A model generated the notes under the pieces. It had not been told where the DNA came from. It saw only the letters and a program-made list of their open reading frames with translations, and did not search any database. The translations under genes were made by a program, and so were the position numbers. Positions 1-7,600 of a stretch of DNA of 14,117 bases are shown here, piece after piece (position 1 is the first letter of the stretch; the number at the start of each line of letters is the position of its first letter). Source of the DNA: JBDIBB01 sp039812685. GTDB lineage: Bacteria > Acidobacteriota > Vicinamibacteria > Vicinamibacterales > JAFNAJ01. The stretch covers positions 1 through 14,117 of the forward strand of contig JBDIBB010000101.1 in assembly GCA_039812685.1 (NCBI GenBank), written 5' to 3'.

Positions 1-23
1 CGATCGCCGGCGCGGCGCCCTGC

Positions 24-31
24 GGTAGAAT
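24..31 (+). promoter_or_regulatory. Candidate -10 element (GGTAGAAT) upstream of parE
   Basis: The hexamer TAGAAT at 26-31 matches five of six bases of the sigma-70 -10 consensus and is preceded by GG. It lies about 67 bases before the parE start in otherwise very GC-rich sequence. No convincing -35 box is visible at 16-18 bp spacing. Similar GGTA-led, AT-rich octamers occur in the other two intergenic regions that should hold promoters, which is the main reason to list it. Confidence 0.35.
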
Positions 32-98
32 CGCAGGCTGCCGCGCGCGTTCCAACCCGGGCCGGCGCGCTCGTCCTGCCGGCAATCCTCCGCTGCTG

Positions 99-2006
99 AT
101 GGCCACGTCCTACACCGCGAAAGACATCACCGTCCTCGAAGGGCTCGAGCCGGTCCGCAAACGGCCGGGCATGTACATCGGCGGCGTCGGCGCGACCGGC
201 CTCCACCACCTCGTCTGGGAAGTCCTCGACAACGCCGTCGACGAGGCGATGAACGGCCATGCCACGAGCATCGCCGTCACGCTGCACGAGGACGGCGCAT
301 CGGTGACGGTCACCGACGATGGCCGGGGCGTCCCGGTGGACGTCCATCCGAAGACCGGCCAGAGCGCGCTCGAGGTCATCCTCACGGTCCTGCACGCAGG
401 CGGCAAGTTCGACGTCGGCAGCTACAAGACCGCGGGGGGGCTGCACGGCGTGGGCGCCAGCGTCGTCAACGCGCTGTCGAAGGAACTGGTGGCCACCGTC
501 AGGCGTGACGGGTTCCAGTGGGAGCAGCGCTACCGCCAGGGCGTACCGCAGGGGCCGGTGCGGAAGATCGGCCCGGCCCGCGGCACCGGCACGACGATTT
601 ACTTCCATCCCGATCCCACGATCTTCCCCCGCGTCGAGTTCGACGCCGCGTTGATCCGCGAGCGCCTCGAAGTGGCGAGCTACCTGCACAAGGGGCTGCG
701 CATCTCCTTCGACGATCGCACGAGCGGGGAGAAGCTCGTCTTCCAGCACGACGAGGGACTGCTCGCCTACCTCCAGAAGATCGTGAGCGGCCGGCTCGCG
801 CGCGCCGTGCACGAGGCGCCGTTCGCGCTCGCGCGCGACAACGGCCTCCGGATCGACCTCGTCCTGCAGTGGACCGAATCGACCGACGAACACCTCCGCA
901 GCTACGTCAACGGCATCCCGACGGGCTCCGGCGGGACGCACGAGAACGGCCTGCGCGCGGGGCTCGGCAAGGCGGTACGCAACTTCATCGAGACCCACGG
1001 GCTCGCACCCAAGGGCGTGACGCTCACCGCCGAGGACCTGCGCGAGGGGCTGACGGGCGTGCTGAGCGTGTTCGTGCGCGACCCGCAGTTCCAGGGCCAG
1101 ACCAAGGATCGGCTGAACAACCCCGAGATCGTCTCGCAGGTGGACTCGCTGGTGCGCCCCGCCCTCGAGCACTGGCTCAACCACAACATCTCGGCCGCCG
1201 AGGCCATCGTGCTGCGCATCGTGCTCGCGGCACGGGCCCGCGAGGCGAGCCGCGCCGCCCAGCAGGAGGTGGCGCGCAAGACCGCCACCTCGTCACGCCT
1301 GAACCTGCCGGGCAAGCTGAGCGACTGCACGACGCCGGGCGCGGCCGACAGCGAGCTGTTCGTGGTGGAAGGCGACTCGGCGGGCGGCTCGGCCAAGCAG
1401 GGCCGCGATCGCACGCGCCAGGCGATCCTCCCGCTGCGCGGCAAGGTGCTGAACACCGAGAGCGCCTCGCTCGCCAAGGTGCTCGAGAACAAGGAACTGG
1501 CCGATCTGGTCACGGCCCTGGGCTGCGGCGTGGGCCGGCACTTCGACGCGGCGCGCCTGCGCTACGGCAAGGTCATCATCCTCGCCGATGCCGACTCCGA
1601 CGGCCATCACATCGCCACGCTGCTGCTCACCTTCATCTACCGGCACCTGCCGGAACTGATTCGTCTGGGCAAGGTATACCTGGCGCAGCCGCCGCTCTAC
1701 CGCATCGATATCGGCAAGGACACCTACTGGGCGCTCGATGACGAGGACCGCGCACGCATCCTGAAGGCGCATGCCCGGGGACGCGCCGTGCCCGAGATCA
1801 CCCGGTTCAAGGGGCTCGGCGAGATGATGCCGAAAGTGCTGTGGGAGACCACGCTGAACCCGCGCACCAGGCGTGTGCTGCGAGTGGCCATCGCCGACGC
1901 CCTCGTCACCGATCGCGTGATCAACGAACTGATGGGCCGCGACGCCTCGGCGCGCTTCCGCTTCATCATGGACCGCGCCGACCAGGCCGAGGCGCTCGAC
2001 GTGTGA
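99..2006 (+). CDS. parE: Type IIA DNA topoisomerase subunit B, ParE-like (topoisomerase IV subunit B; GyrB/ParE family)
   Basis: ATPase subunit of a heterotetrameric type II topoisomerase. It binds ATP, closes as a clamp and, with the A subunit (ParC/GyrA), passes one DNA duplex through another. Visible in order: GHKL ATPase domain (about 1-215) with E41/D44/N45 in EVLDNAVDEA, DDGRG at 73-77, the GGLHGVG lid at 113-119; transducer domain (about 220-390) with the switch lysine K336 in GQTK; Toprim domain with catalytic E424 (VEGDSAGG) and the metal triad D497/D499/D501; C-terminal FKGLGEM at 570-576. At 635 aa it is full length for the short form (E. coli ParE 630) and lacks the insert of long GyrB proteins. 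LNT after PLRGK, DADSDG rather than DADVDG, and PPLYRIDIGK...YWALDDED resemble E. coli ParE more than GyrB. Many pipelines would still label it gyrB. No A subunit is in the window. The ATG has no evident Shine-Dalgarno, but the N-terminus aligns well with the family. Confidence 0.93.
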   Translation: MATSYTAKDITVLEGLEPVRKRPGMYIGGVGATGLHHLVWEVLDNAVDEAMNGHATSIAVTLHEDGASVTVTDDGRGVPVDVHPKTGQSALEVILTVLHAGGKFDVGSYKTAGGLHGVGASVVNALSKELVATVRRDGFQWEQRYRQGVPQGPVRKIGPARGTGTTIYFHPDPTIFPRVEFDAALIRERLEVASYLHKGLRISFDDRTSGEKLVFQHDEGLLAYLQKIVSGRLARAVHEAPFALARDNGLRIDLVLQWTESTDEHLRSYVNGIPTGSGGTHENGLRAGLGKAVRNFIETHGLAPKGVTLTAEDLREGLTGVLSVFVRDPQFQGQTKDRLNNPEIVSQVDSLVRPALEHWLNHNISAAEAIVLRIVLAARAREASRAAQQEVARKTATSSRLNLPGKLSDCTTPGAADSELFVVEGDSAGGSAKQGRDRTRQAILPLRGKVLNTESASLAKVLENKELADLVTALGCGVGRHFDAARLRYGKVIILADADSDGHHIATLLLTFIYRHLPELIRLGKVYLAQPPLYRIDIGKDTYWALDDEDRARILKAHARGRAVPEITRFKGLGEMMPKVLWETTLNPRTRRVLRVAIADALVTDRVINELMGRDASARFRFIMDRADQAEALDV

Positions 2007-2043
2007 GCGCCGGTCCGCGCGCCCTCTCCTTCCGGCCGGCTTC

Positions 2044-2051
2044 GGTATAGA
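2044..2051 (+). promoter_or_regulatory. Candidate -10 element (GGTATAGA) upstream of the phosphodiesterase gene
   Basis: TATAGA at 2046-2051, preceded by GG, is the only AT-rich hexamer in the 132-bp gap after parE. It lies 87 bases before the preferred GTG start at 2139. No good -35 box is seen. It shares the GGTA lead with the candidates at 24-31, 4562-4569 and 4517-4524 (minus strand). Confidence 0.3.
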
Positions 2052-2071
2052 CTTCGTCGATTCCTGGCATA

Positions 2072-2106
2072 CGCGCGCGGCACCTGGGTGCGCCGCCCTG
2101 CGCGCG
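2072..2106 (+). other. GC-rich inverted repeat in the leader before the phosphodiesterase gene
   Basis: CGCGCGC at 2072-2078 can pair with GCGCGCG at 2100-2106, and between them GCACC (2080-2084) faces GGTGC (2087-2091). In RNA this could form a stable hairpin between the candidate promoter and the GGAG site at 2127. There is no T tract, so it is not a standard terminator. Alternating CG runs are easily found by chance in DNA of this composition, so function is unproven. Confidence 0.2.
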
Positions 2107-2126
2107 CGGCGTCCTCAGGCGCACAC

Positions 2127-2130
2127 GGAG
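2127..2130 (+). promoter_or_regulatory. Ribosome binding site GGAG that decides the phosphodiesterase start
   Basis: GGAG ends 8 bases before the GTG at 2139 (spacer CGTGCATC). The farther upstream in-frame GTG at 2088 has no comparable signal and would place 17 extra residues before a good signal peptide. This favours 2139. Confidence 0.6.
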
Positions 2131-2138
2131 CGTGCATC

Positions 2139-3533
2139 GTGCCCCGTCCGATCCCGAAAACCCTCTCCGCCGTCGCGATCCTCCTCGCCTGGCTCCTGCC
2201 GGCCACCAGCCGGCCGGCCAGCGCGCAGGCGGCCGCGCCGGCGCGCGCCAGCGACCACGTGATCGTCATCTCCATCGACGGCTTCCGTCCGGCCTTCTAC
2301 CTGGATGCAGCACGCGAAGGCGTCCGGATCCCGAACCTCGATCGGTTGCGCAACGCGGGGTCGGCCGCCGAGGGCGTCGTCGTGTCGTACCCCTCGATGA
2401 CCTATCCGTCGCACACGTCGTTGGCCACCGGCGTCTCGCCGGCGCGGCACGGGATCGTCAGCAACACGAAGTTCGATCCGCCGGCGGGCTCTCCCATGTG
2501 GTACTTCGAGAACCAGGCGGTGCGCGTGCCCGCGCTCTGGGACGTCGTGCGGCGCCGCGGGCTCACCGCGGCCGGAGCGTCGTGGCCCGTCACGGTCGGT
2601 GGGACGATGGACGCCCTGTTCCCGGAGTCGAACCAGGGGCCCGGCTGGCTGTCGCGCGCGCGCGCCGAGTCGACGCCGGGCCTGGTGGACGCCGCCGTCG
2701 CGCGACTGGGCGGCTTCGGCGAAGACGACAACCGCGACCCGGTGCAGCGCGACCGCTTCACGGCGGCCGTGGCCACCTACCTGATCGAGACCCGCCGGCC
2801 CAACCTGCTGATGCTCCACCTGATGGAAACCGATGCGGCGCAGCACGCCGACGGCCCGTTCTCCCCTGCGGCACGGACGGCCATCGAGCACATCGACGCC
2901 CACGTCGGCGCCATCGTTTCCGCGGTGGACGCCGCCGGCCTCACCGCGCGGACGACGTTCATCGTCACCGGCGATCACGGGTTCTCGCGCGTGCACACGC
3001 TCATCCAGCCCAACGTGGTGTTGCGGGAGGGCGGGTGGCTGCGGGCCGGCGAGCGCGGCCGCATCGCCGATGACTGGCAGGTGGCGGCCCACGCCATGGC
3101 CATCCGCCTGCGGAACCCCGCCGACGCCGAACTGGCCGCGCGCGTGACCGCCCGGTTCGAGGAACTCGCCCGCGGGCGGTACCGCGGCATCTTTCGCGTG
3201 ATCACGCGCCGGGAGCTCGATGCGCGCGGCGCCTATCCCGAGGCCGCGTGTTTCATCGAGCCGGCCGAGGGCTATTACGTCTCCGATGGCCTCGTCGACG
3301 ACGCGGTGCTGGTTGCCACCGATCGCCGTGGCGCGCACGGGTTCCTGCCCACCGAACCACGCATGTACACCGGACTGATCGTGTCGGGTGCGGGCATCAA
3401 GCGCGGCGTGCCGCTGCCGCTCGTGCGGCAGATCGACATCGCGCCGACGGTGGCGAGGCTCCTCGGCGTCGAGATGCCAGAGGCCGACGGCACGCCCATC
3501 GTCGGCGTCCTTGCGGCCACGCCGTCACGCTGA
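2139..3533 (+). CDS. Secreted NPP-type phosphodiesterase / nucleotide pyrophosphatase (alkaline phosphatase superfamily)
   Basis: Hydrolyses phosphodiester or pyrophosphate bonds (typically nucleotides or lipid head groups) with two bound metal ions, outside the cytoplasm. From the GTG at 2139 (464 aa) it starts with a basic stretch, a hydrophobic core around residues 9-22 and ASAQA before the mature chain, so a Sec signal peptide is likely. All expected metal and catalytic positions of the NPP family are present: D47 in ISIDGF, nucleophile T88 in PSMTYPSHT followed by TGVSPARHGI, D232 and H236 in METDAAQH, D279-H280 in TGDHGF, and H400 in GAHGFLP. Length is normal for bacterial single-domain NPPs. 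The natural substrate cannot be read from sequence. The gene stands alone, 132 bp after parE and converging with the cation transporter gene. A longer form from GTG 2088 is possible but less likely. Confidence 0.88.
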   Translation: MPRPIPKTLSAVAILLAWLLPATSRPASAQAAAPARASDHVIVISIDGFRPAFYLDAAREGVRIPNLDRLRNAGSAAEGVVVSYPSMTYPSHTSLATGVSPARHGIVSNTKFDPPAGSPMWYFENQAVRVPALWDVVRRRGLTAAGASWPVTVGGTMDALFPESNQGPGWLSRARAESTPGLVDAAVARLGGFGEDDNRDPVQRDRFTAAVATYLIETRRPNLLMLHLMETDAAQHADGPFSPAARTAIEHIDAHVGAIVSAVDAAGLTARTTFIVTGDHGFSRVHTLIQPNVVLREGGWLRAGERGRIADDWQVAAHAMAIRLRNPADAELAARVTARFEELARGRYRGIFRVITRRELDARGAYPEAACFIEPAEGYYVSDGLVDDAVLVATDRRGAHGFLPTEPRMYTGLIVSGAGIKRGVPLPLVRQIDIAPTVARLLGVEMPEADGTPIVGVLAATPSR

Positions 3534-3542
3534 GCGCAGGGC

Positions 3543-3563
3543 CCGGCCGGCCTCGCCGGCCGG
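3543..3563. terminator. Perfect GC hairpin between converging genes, probable bidirectional terminator
   Basis: CCGGCCGGC (3543-3551) and GCCGGCCGG (3555-3563) form a 9-bp perfect stem with a CTC loop. It begins 9 bases after the phosphodiesterase stop and lies 9 bases beyond the stop of the minus-strand transporter gene, exactly midway in a 39-bp gap. Neither side is followed by a T tract, so it is not a textbook intrinsic terminator. Position and symmetry argue for a role in ending or protecting both transcripts. Confidence 0.5.
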
Positions 3564-3572
3564 ATCGCCCCC

Positions 3573-4496
3573 TCAGTGCGCCCGCACCCGGTGCACCTCG
3601 GCATGATCCTCGAGGGCCTCGATGTGGGTGACCACCTCGACGTCGAAGGGCACGCGCCCGGGCAGGCGCTCCTCGAGGGCCGTGGCCAGCCCGTGCGCCT
3701 CGCCGACGCTCATGCTGGTGGGAACCAGCACGTGCAGGTCGACGAGGACGCGTTGTCCGGAGTCGCGAAAGCGCAGGTGGTGGTACTCGATGCCGAGGTC
3801 CCGGCAGACGGCATCCACGTGGACCTCGAGCACGCGGGCCACCCGCGGGTCCGAGTAGTCCATCAAGCCGGCCACCGAGCGCCGCACGAGGTGTCCGCCC
3901 GACCACACGATGTTGAGCGCGACGAGGATGGCGACGATCGGATCGAATGGCTTCCAGCCGGTTGCCAGCACCAGGCACAACCCGCCGACCACGCCGAAGC
4001 TCGTCCAGCTGTCGGTGAGCACGTGCTTGCCGTTGGCCTCGAGAATCAGCGAGCGCGTGCGGCGGCCGACGTAGACCAGGTAGCCACCGAGGGCCAGATT
4101 GAGCAACGCGGCCCCGAGGACGATCAGGGTGCCCGTGCCCAGGCTCTCCAGTTCGAGCCCGGCGAGCCATTTCTGGACGGCCGTGGTGAAGATGAAGATC
4201 GCCGCCAGGACGATGAGCGCGCCCTCGACGCCCGCCGAGAAGAACGCGATGCGCTCGTAGCCGTACCGGAACCGCTGATTGGCCGGACGCGTGCTGAGGT
4301 TGAGGGCGAAGGCCGCGAAGGCGACTGCCGCGACGTGGATGACCGATTCGGCGGCGTCGGAGAGAATGGCCGCCGAGCCTGTCATGGCGTAGGCGACGCA
4401 CTTGCCGACCAGCATCGCGATGCCGACGGCCAGCGACCAGCGCATGGCCCGGCGCCGGTCGCTTAGGCTCGAGTCCGATGACGTGTCGGTGAACAT
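3573..4496 (-). CDS. Cation diffusion facilitator (CDF) family metal efflux transporter
   Basis: Proton-driven antiporter that moves a divalent metal (Zn, Fe, Mn, Co or Cd in known members) out of the cytoplasm, acting as an inner-membrane dimer. The 307-aa protein has six likely helices (about 20-41, 46-67, 83-106, 120-143, 160-180, 184-203) and a C-terminal cytosolic ferredoxin-like domain (about 210-295), normal for bacterial CDFs such as FieF/YiiP (about 300 aa). Helix 5 carries the usual H158 and D162 (HVLTD). Helix 2 reads SDAAESVIH; aligned with YiiP, whose site uses two aspartates, E50 and H54 fall on these positions, giving an E/H/H/D set. Hence the metal cannot be assigned with confidence. 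The start is an ATG with no clear Shine-Dalgarno; M18 is an alternative just before helix 1. The gene is monocistronic and divergent from the glycan cluster. Confidence 0.9.
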   Translation of the reverse strand: MFTDTSSDSSLSDRRRAMRWSLAVGIAMLVGKCVAYAMTGSAAILSDAAESVIHVAAVAFAAFALNLSTRPANQRFRYGYERIAFFSAGVEGALIVLAAIFIFTTAVQKWLAGLELESLGTGTLIVLGAALLNLALGGYLVYVGRRTRSLILEANGKHVLTDSWTSFGVVGGLCLVLATGWKPFDPIVAILVALNIVWSGGHLVRRSVAGLMDYSDPRVARVLEVHVDAVCRDLGIEYHHLRFRDSGQRVLVDLHVLVPTSMSVGEAHGLATALEERLPGRVPFDVEVVTHIEALEDHAEVHRVRAH

Positions 4497-4516
4497 GACG
4501 GCTGCGTGGCGCGGTC

Positions 4517-4524
4517 ATCTTACC
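4517..4524 (-). promoter_or_regulatory. Candidate -10 element (GGTAAGAT) for the CDF transporter gene
   Basis: Read on the minus strand, TAAGAT (4517-4522) follows GG. It sits only 20 bases before the ATG at 4496, which would give a leader of about 13 bases and would fit the missing Shine-Dalgarno. No -35 box is visible. It is one of two oppositely directed GGTA-type boxes in this divergent region. Confidence 0.3.
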
Positions 4525-4561
4525 GCGCCGGCCAGCCGCTCCGCGGTCACTGGCCGTGCAT

Positions 4562-4569
4562 GGTATTCT
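4562..4569 (+). promoter_or_regulatory. Candidate -10 element (GGTATTCT) for the glycan gene cluster
   Basis: TATTCT at 4564-4569, preceded by GG, lies about 115 bases before the GTG of the large GH-GT2-NHL gene. It is the best AT-rich hexamer on the plus strand in the 188-bp divergent gap. No -35 box is recognisable. If real, it would drive the whole run from 4685 to 13437. Confidence 0.3.
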
Positions 4570-4667
4570 CGTCAATCAGCCCGTTCGCGGCAGCGCCACC
4601 GGTTGCGCGGCACCGTCGGCATGCACGCCAGCCCGCCGCGGCAGTCCCGCGAGGCCGCCGTAACGTC

Positions 4668-4675
4668 AGAAGAAG
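4668..4675 (+). promoter_or_regulatory. Weak purine-rich ribosome binding site AGAAGAAG
   Basis: This purine run ends 9 bases before the GTG at 4685. An in-frame TAA lies at 4661-4663 and no other start codon occurs in between, so the start of the large gene is tightly bounded even though the site is a poor match to GGAGG. Confidence 0.45.
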
Positions 4676-4684
4676 CAGTCGTAC

Positions 4685-7600
4685 GTGCCGGATCCGCTCC
4701 CCGCTTCTCCCTCTGCAATCGGCGTCACGGGATCGGCGTGCCGTCTCGACGGCAAGTTCCTCCAGGTCGGTGGTCGGCGCTGGTTCGTCAAGGGCGTCAC
4801 CTACGGCACGTTCGCGCCCGACGAGGCGGGCGACCAGTTCCCGCCGCTCGATCGGGTGCGTGCGGATTTCGCCCGGATGGCGGCAAGCGGCATCAACACG
4901 GTGCGTGTCTACACGCCCCCGCGCGAGGCGTTGCTCGACGCGGCCGCCGAAGCGGGCCTGGGCGTGATGGTGGGCGTGCCGTGGACGCAGCACGTGGCGT
5001 TTCTCGACGACATGGCGCTGGCGCGGGCCGCCCGCCGCGAGGTGGCCGCGCACGTCGGCCGGCTGGGGCTTCACCCGGCCGCACGGCTCTTCGCCGTCGG
5101 CAACGAGATCCCGCCCGGCGTGGTGCGCTGGCACGGCGCCCGGCGAATCGAGCGGTTTCTCCGTGATCTCGCCGACGCCGCGCACGAGGCGTGCCCCGAC
5201 GCGCTGCTCACCTACGTCAATTTTCCGCCCACCGAGTTCCTCGATCTCGATCCGTTCGACGTCTGCGCGTTCAACGTCTACCTGCATCGCGAACGCGATC
5301 TGCGGGCCTATCTGACGCGACTCCAGCACGTGGCCGGCCAGAAACCGCTGCTGCTGGCCGAGGCAGGCGCCGACAGCGTGCGCGAGGGCGAGGCCGGGCA
5401 GGCGCAGTTGACGGCGATGCACCTGCGCGCCGCGTTCGAGGTCGGGTGCTGCGGCGCGATCGCGTACGCGTGGACCGACGAGTGGTGGCGCGGCGGCCGG
5501 GAGGTGGCCGACTGGAAGTTCGGCCTCGTCAACGCCGAACGCCAGCCGAAGCCGGCCCTGGCCGCGGTGGCAGAGGCGTTTCGTGACGTGCCGTTCGGGG
5601 CCTCGGCCCGCGCGACGTGGCCGAAGGTCTCCGTGGTGGTGTGCGCCTACAACGCCGCCGACACGCTGGAGGACTGCCTCACGTCGCTCGAGCGCCTCAC
5701 CTACCCGGACGTCGAGATCATCGTCGTCGACGACGGATCGAAGGACGCGACACCGGGGATCGCCGCCCGCCATGCGAGCGTGCGGGTCATCTCGGTGCCC
5801 AACGGCGGATTGAGCGCGGCCCGGAACCTCGGCCTGGCACACGCCACCGGCGAGATCCTCGCCTACACGGACGCCGACACGCGCGTGGATCCCGACTGGC
5901 TGACGTTTCTCGTCCAGCCGATGCTCGACGGCGAACTCGTCGGGTGCGGCGGGCCGAACGTCGTGCCCGCCGACGATCCCGACCTGGCCCAGTGCGTGGC
6001 GCGCGCGCCCGGCGGTCCCACGCACGTCCTGCTCGACGACCGAATCGCCGAGCACGTGCCGGGCTGCAACATGGCGTTCCGCCGTGCGGCGCTGCAGGCG
6101 ATCGGCGGCTTCAACCCGATCTACCTCAGGGCCGGCGACGACGTCGACGTGTGCTGGCGGCTGCAGGCGGCCGGCGGCAGGATCGGGTTCGCGCCCGCGG
6201 CGCTCGTCTGGCACCATCACCGGGCGTCGGTGAAGGCCTACTGGCGGCAGCAGGTCGGCTACGGCGAAGGCGAAGTGTGGCTGCGCCACCAGCACCCCGA
6301 CAAGTTCTCGGCCAGCAACATGGTGTGGCACGGCCGGATCTACAGCGCCCTCCCGTTCGTGCGCGCCCTCACGCGGCAGCGCATGGATACGGGCGTCTGG
6401 GGTCTCGCGTCATTCCCGTCCATCTACCACACGGGCGCCGAGCCCTGGACCTACCTTCCGCACTCGGCCCCGTGGTACATCGCGACGGCCGCGCTGCTGC
6501 TGGCCGGCGTTGGCGCGCTGGCGACGCTGGCGCATCCAGGCATCGGCTGGCTCCTAATGGCCGCCGGCAGCGTGGGGCTCGCAACCACCGCAGGCCGCTG
6601 CGTGCGCTACGCTCGCGCCAGCGACCTGCGCGGGCTGGTCGGTCGCCACGATCCGAACGCCTGGCGGCGGGCCTTGCGCCTGCGTGCCGTCATCGCGTGG
6701 CTGCACTTCCTGCAGCCGCTGGCGCGGCTGCGCGGCCGCCTTCGCGGCCGGCTCGAACCGCCGGCGCTGCCGGCCGTCGCAGCCACCATTCCACCGGCAA
6801 CGTCACGTCCGGTGCCGGCCCTGTGCGACGTGTGGACGGCGCTGCGCGTGCTCGGCGGCGCGTCGGTGGAAGACGTGGCGTGGAGTCAGCAGTGGCTTGC
6901 GGTCGATGAAGTGTTGACGCGAGTGCTGGCTGCGCTGCGCCTCGCCCGCGTCTCGCCGCACGTGGAGGTCACCGACGGCTGGGAGCAGCGACACGACGTG
7001 ACGGTGGGGCTGGGCCGCTGGTCGCGCTTCGAGCTGTCGATGCTGGTGGAGGAACACGCGGAGGGCCGCGTCCTCGTGCGGCAGCGCATCGGCCTGCGCC
7101 CGAGCCTGCTGGCCGGAACCGTCGTCGTGCTGGCCGTGCTGGCGATCGTCGCCGTCTCGTTCAGTCCGGTCACCCAGCGCTGGCCGGCGCTCACCGCGGC
7201 GGCGGTGCTGATGGCCGCCGTGGGCCTGCTGGCACGCCTCGCGTATCGTACCGCGTCGGCCCTGGCGGGCCTGCGCGGTGTGACACGACACGCTTTGGCG
7301 ATGCTCGGCGCGCAGCGCGTCGGCGATCGGCGGGCGCGCATCAGACCCGGCGACGGCCTGGGCGTTTGGCGCTACGCCGCGCGCATCGCCCTCGCGGGCC
7401 TGCTGGCGTCCGGCCTGGTGCTCGGAAGCAGCCTGATCGTGCGCGATGCCGTGGTCACCACCGAGCGGCAGTTCGACCTCGATCTGCCGCTGCCCGAGGT
7501 TCACGCGCCGCGCGATCCCGCGGTGCCGCACATCGGCCTCGCCCTCGCCTCCAACGGCGACCTCTACCTGTCGGACACCCGGCAGGACACGCTGCTGCGC

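Noticed and set aside
518..1741. Plus-strand open frame of 407 codons inside parE
   Set aside because: Extremely Arg/Pro/Ala/Gly-rich with no motif, and fully overlapped by the parE frame with its complete set of family motifs.
4547..6331. Long open frame of 594 codons on the minus strand
   Set aside because: It lies opposite the GH-GT2 domains, is rich in Arg, His, Val and Gly without motifs, and is explained by GC-biased codon use on the real strand.
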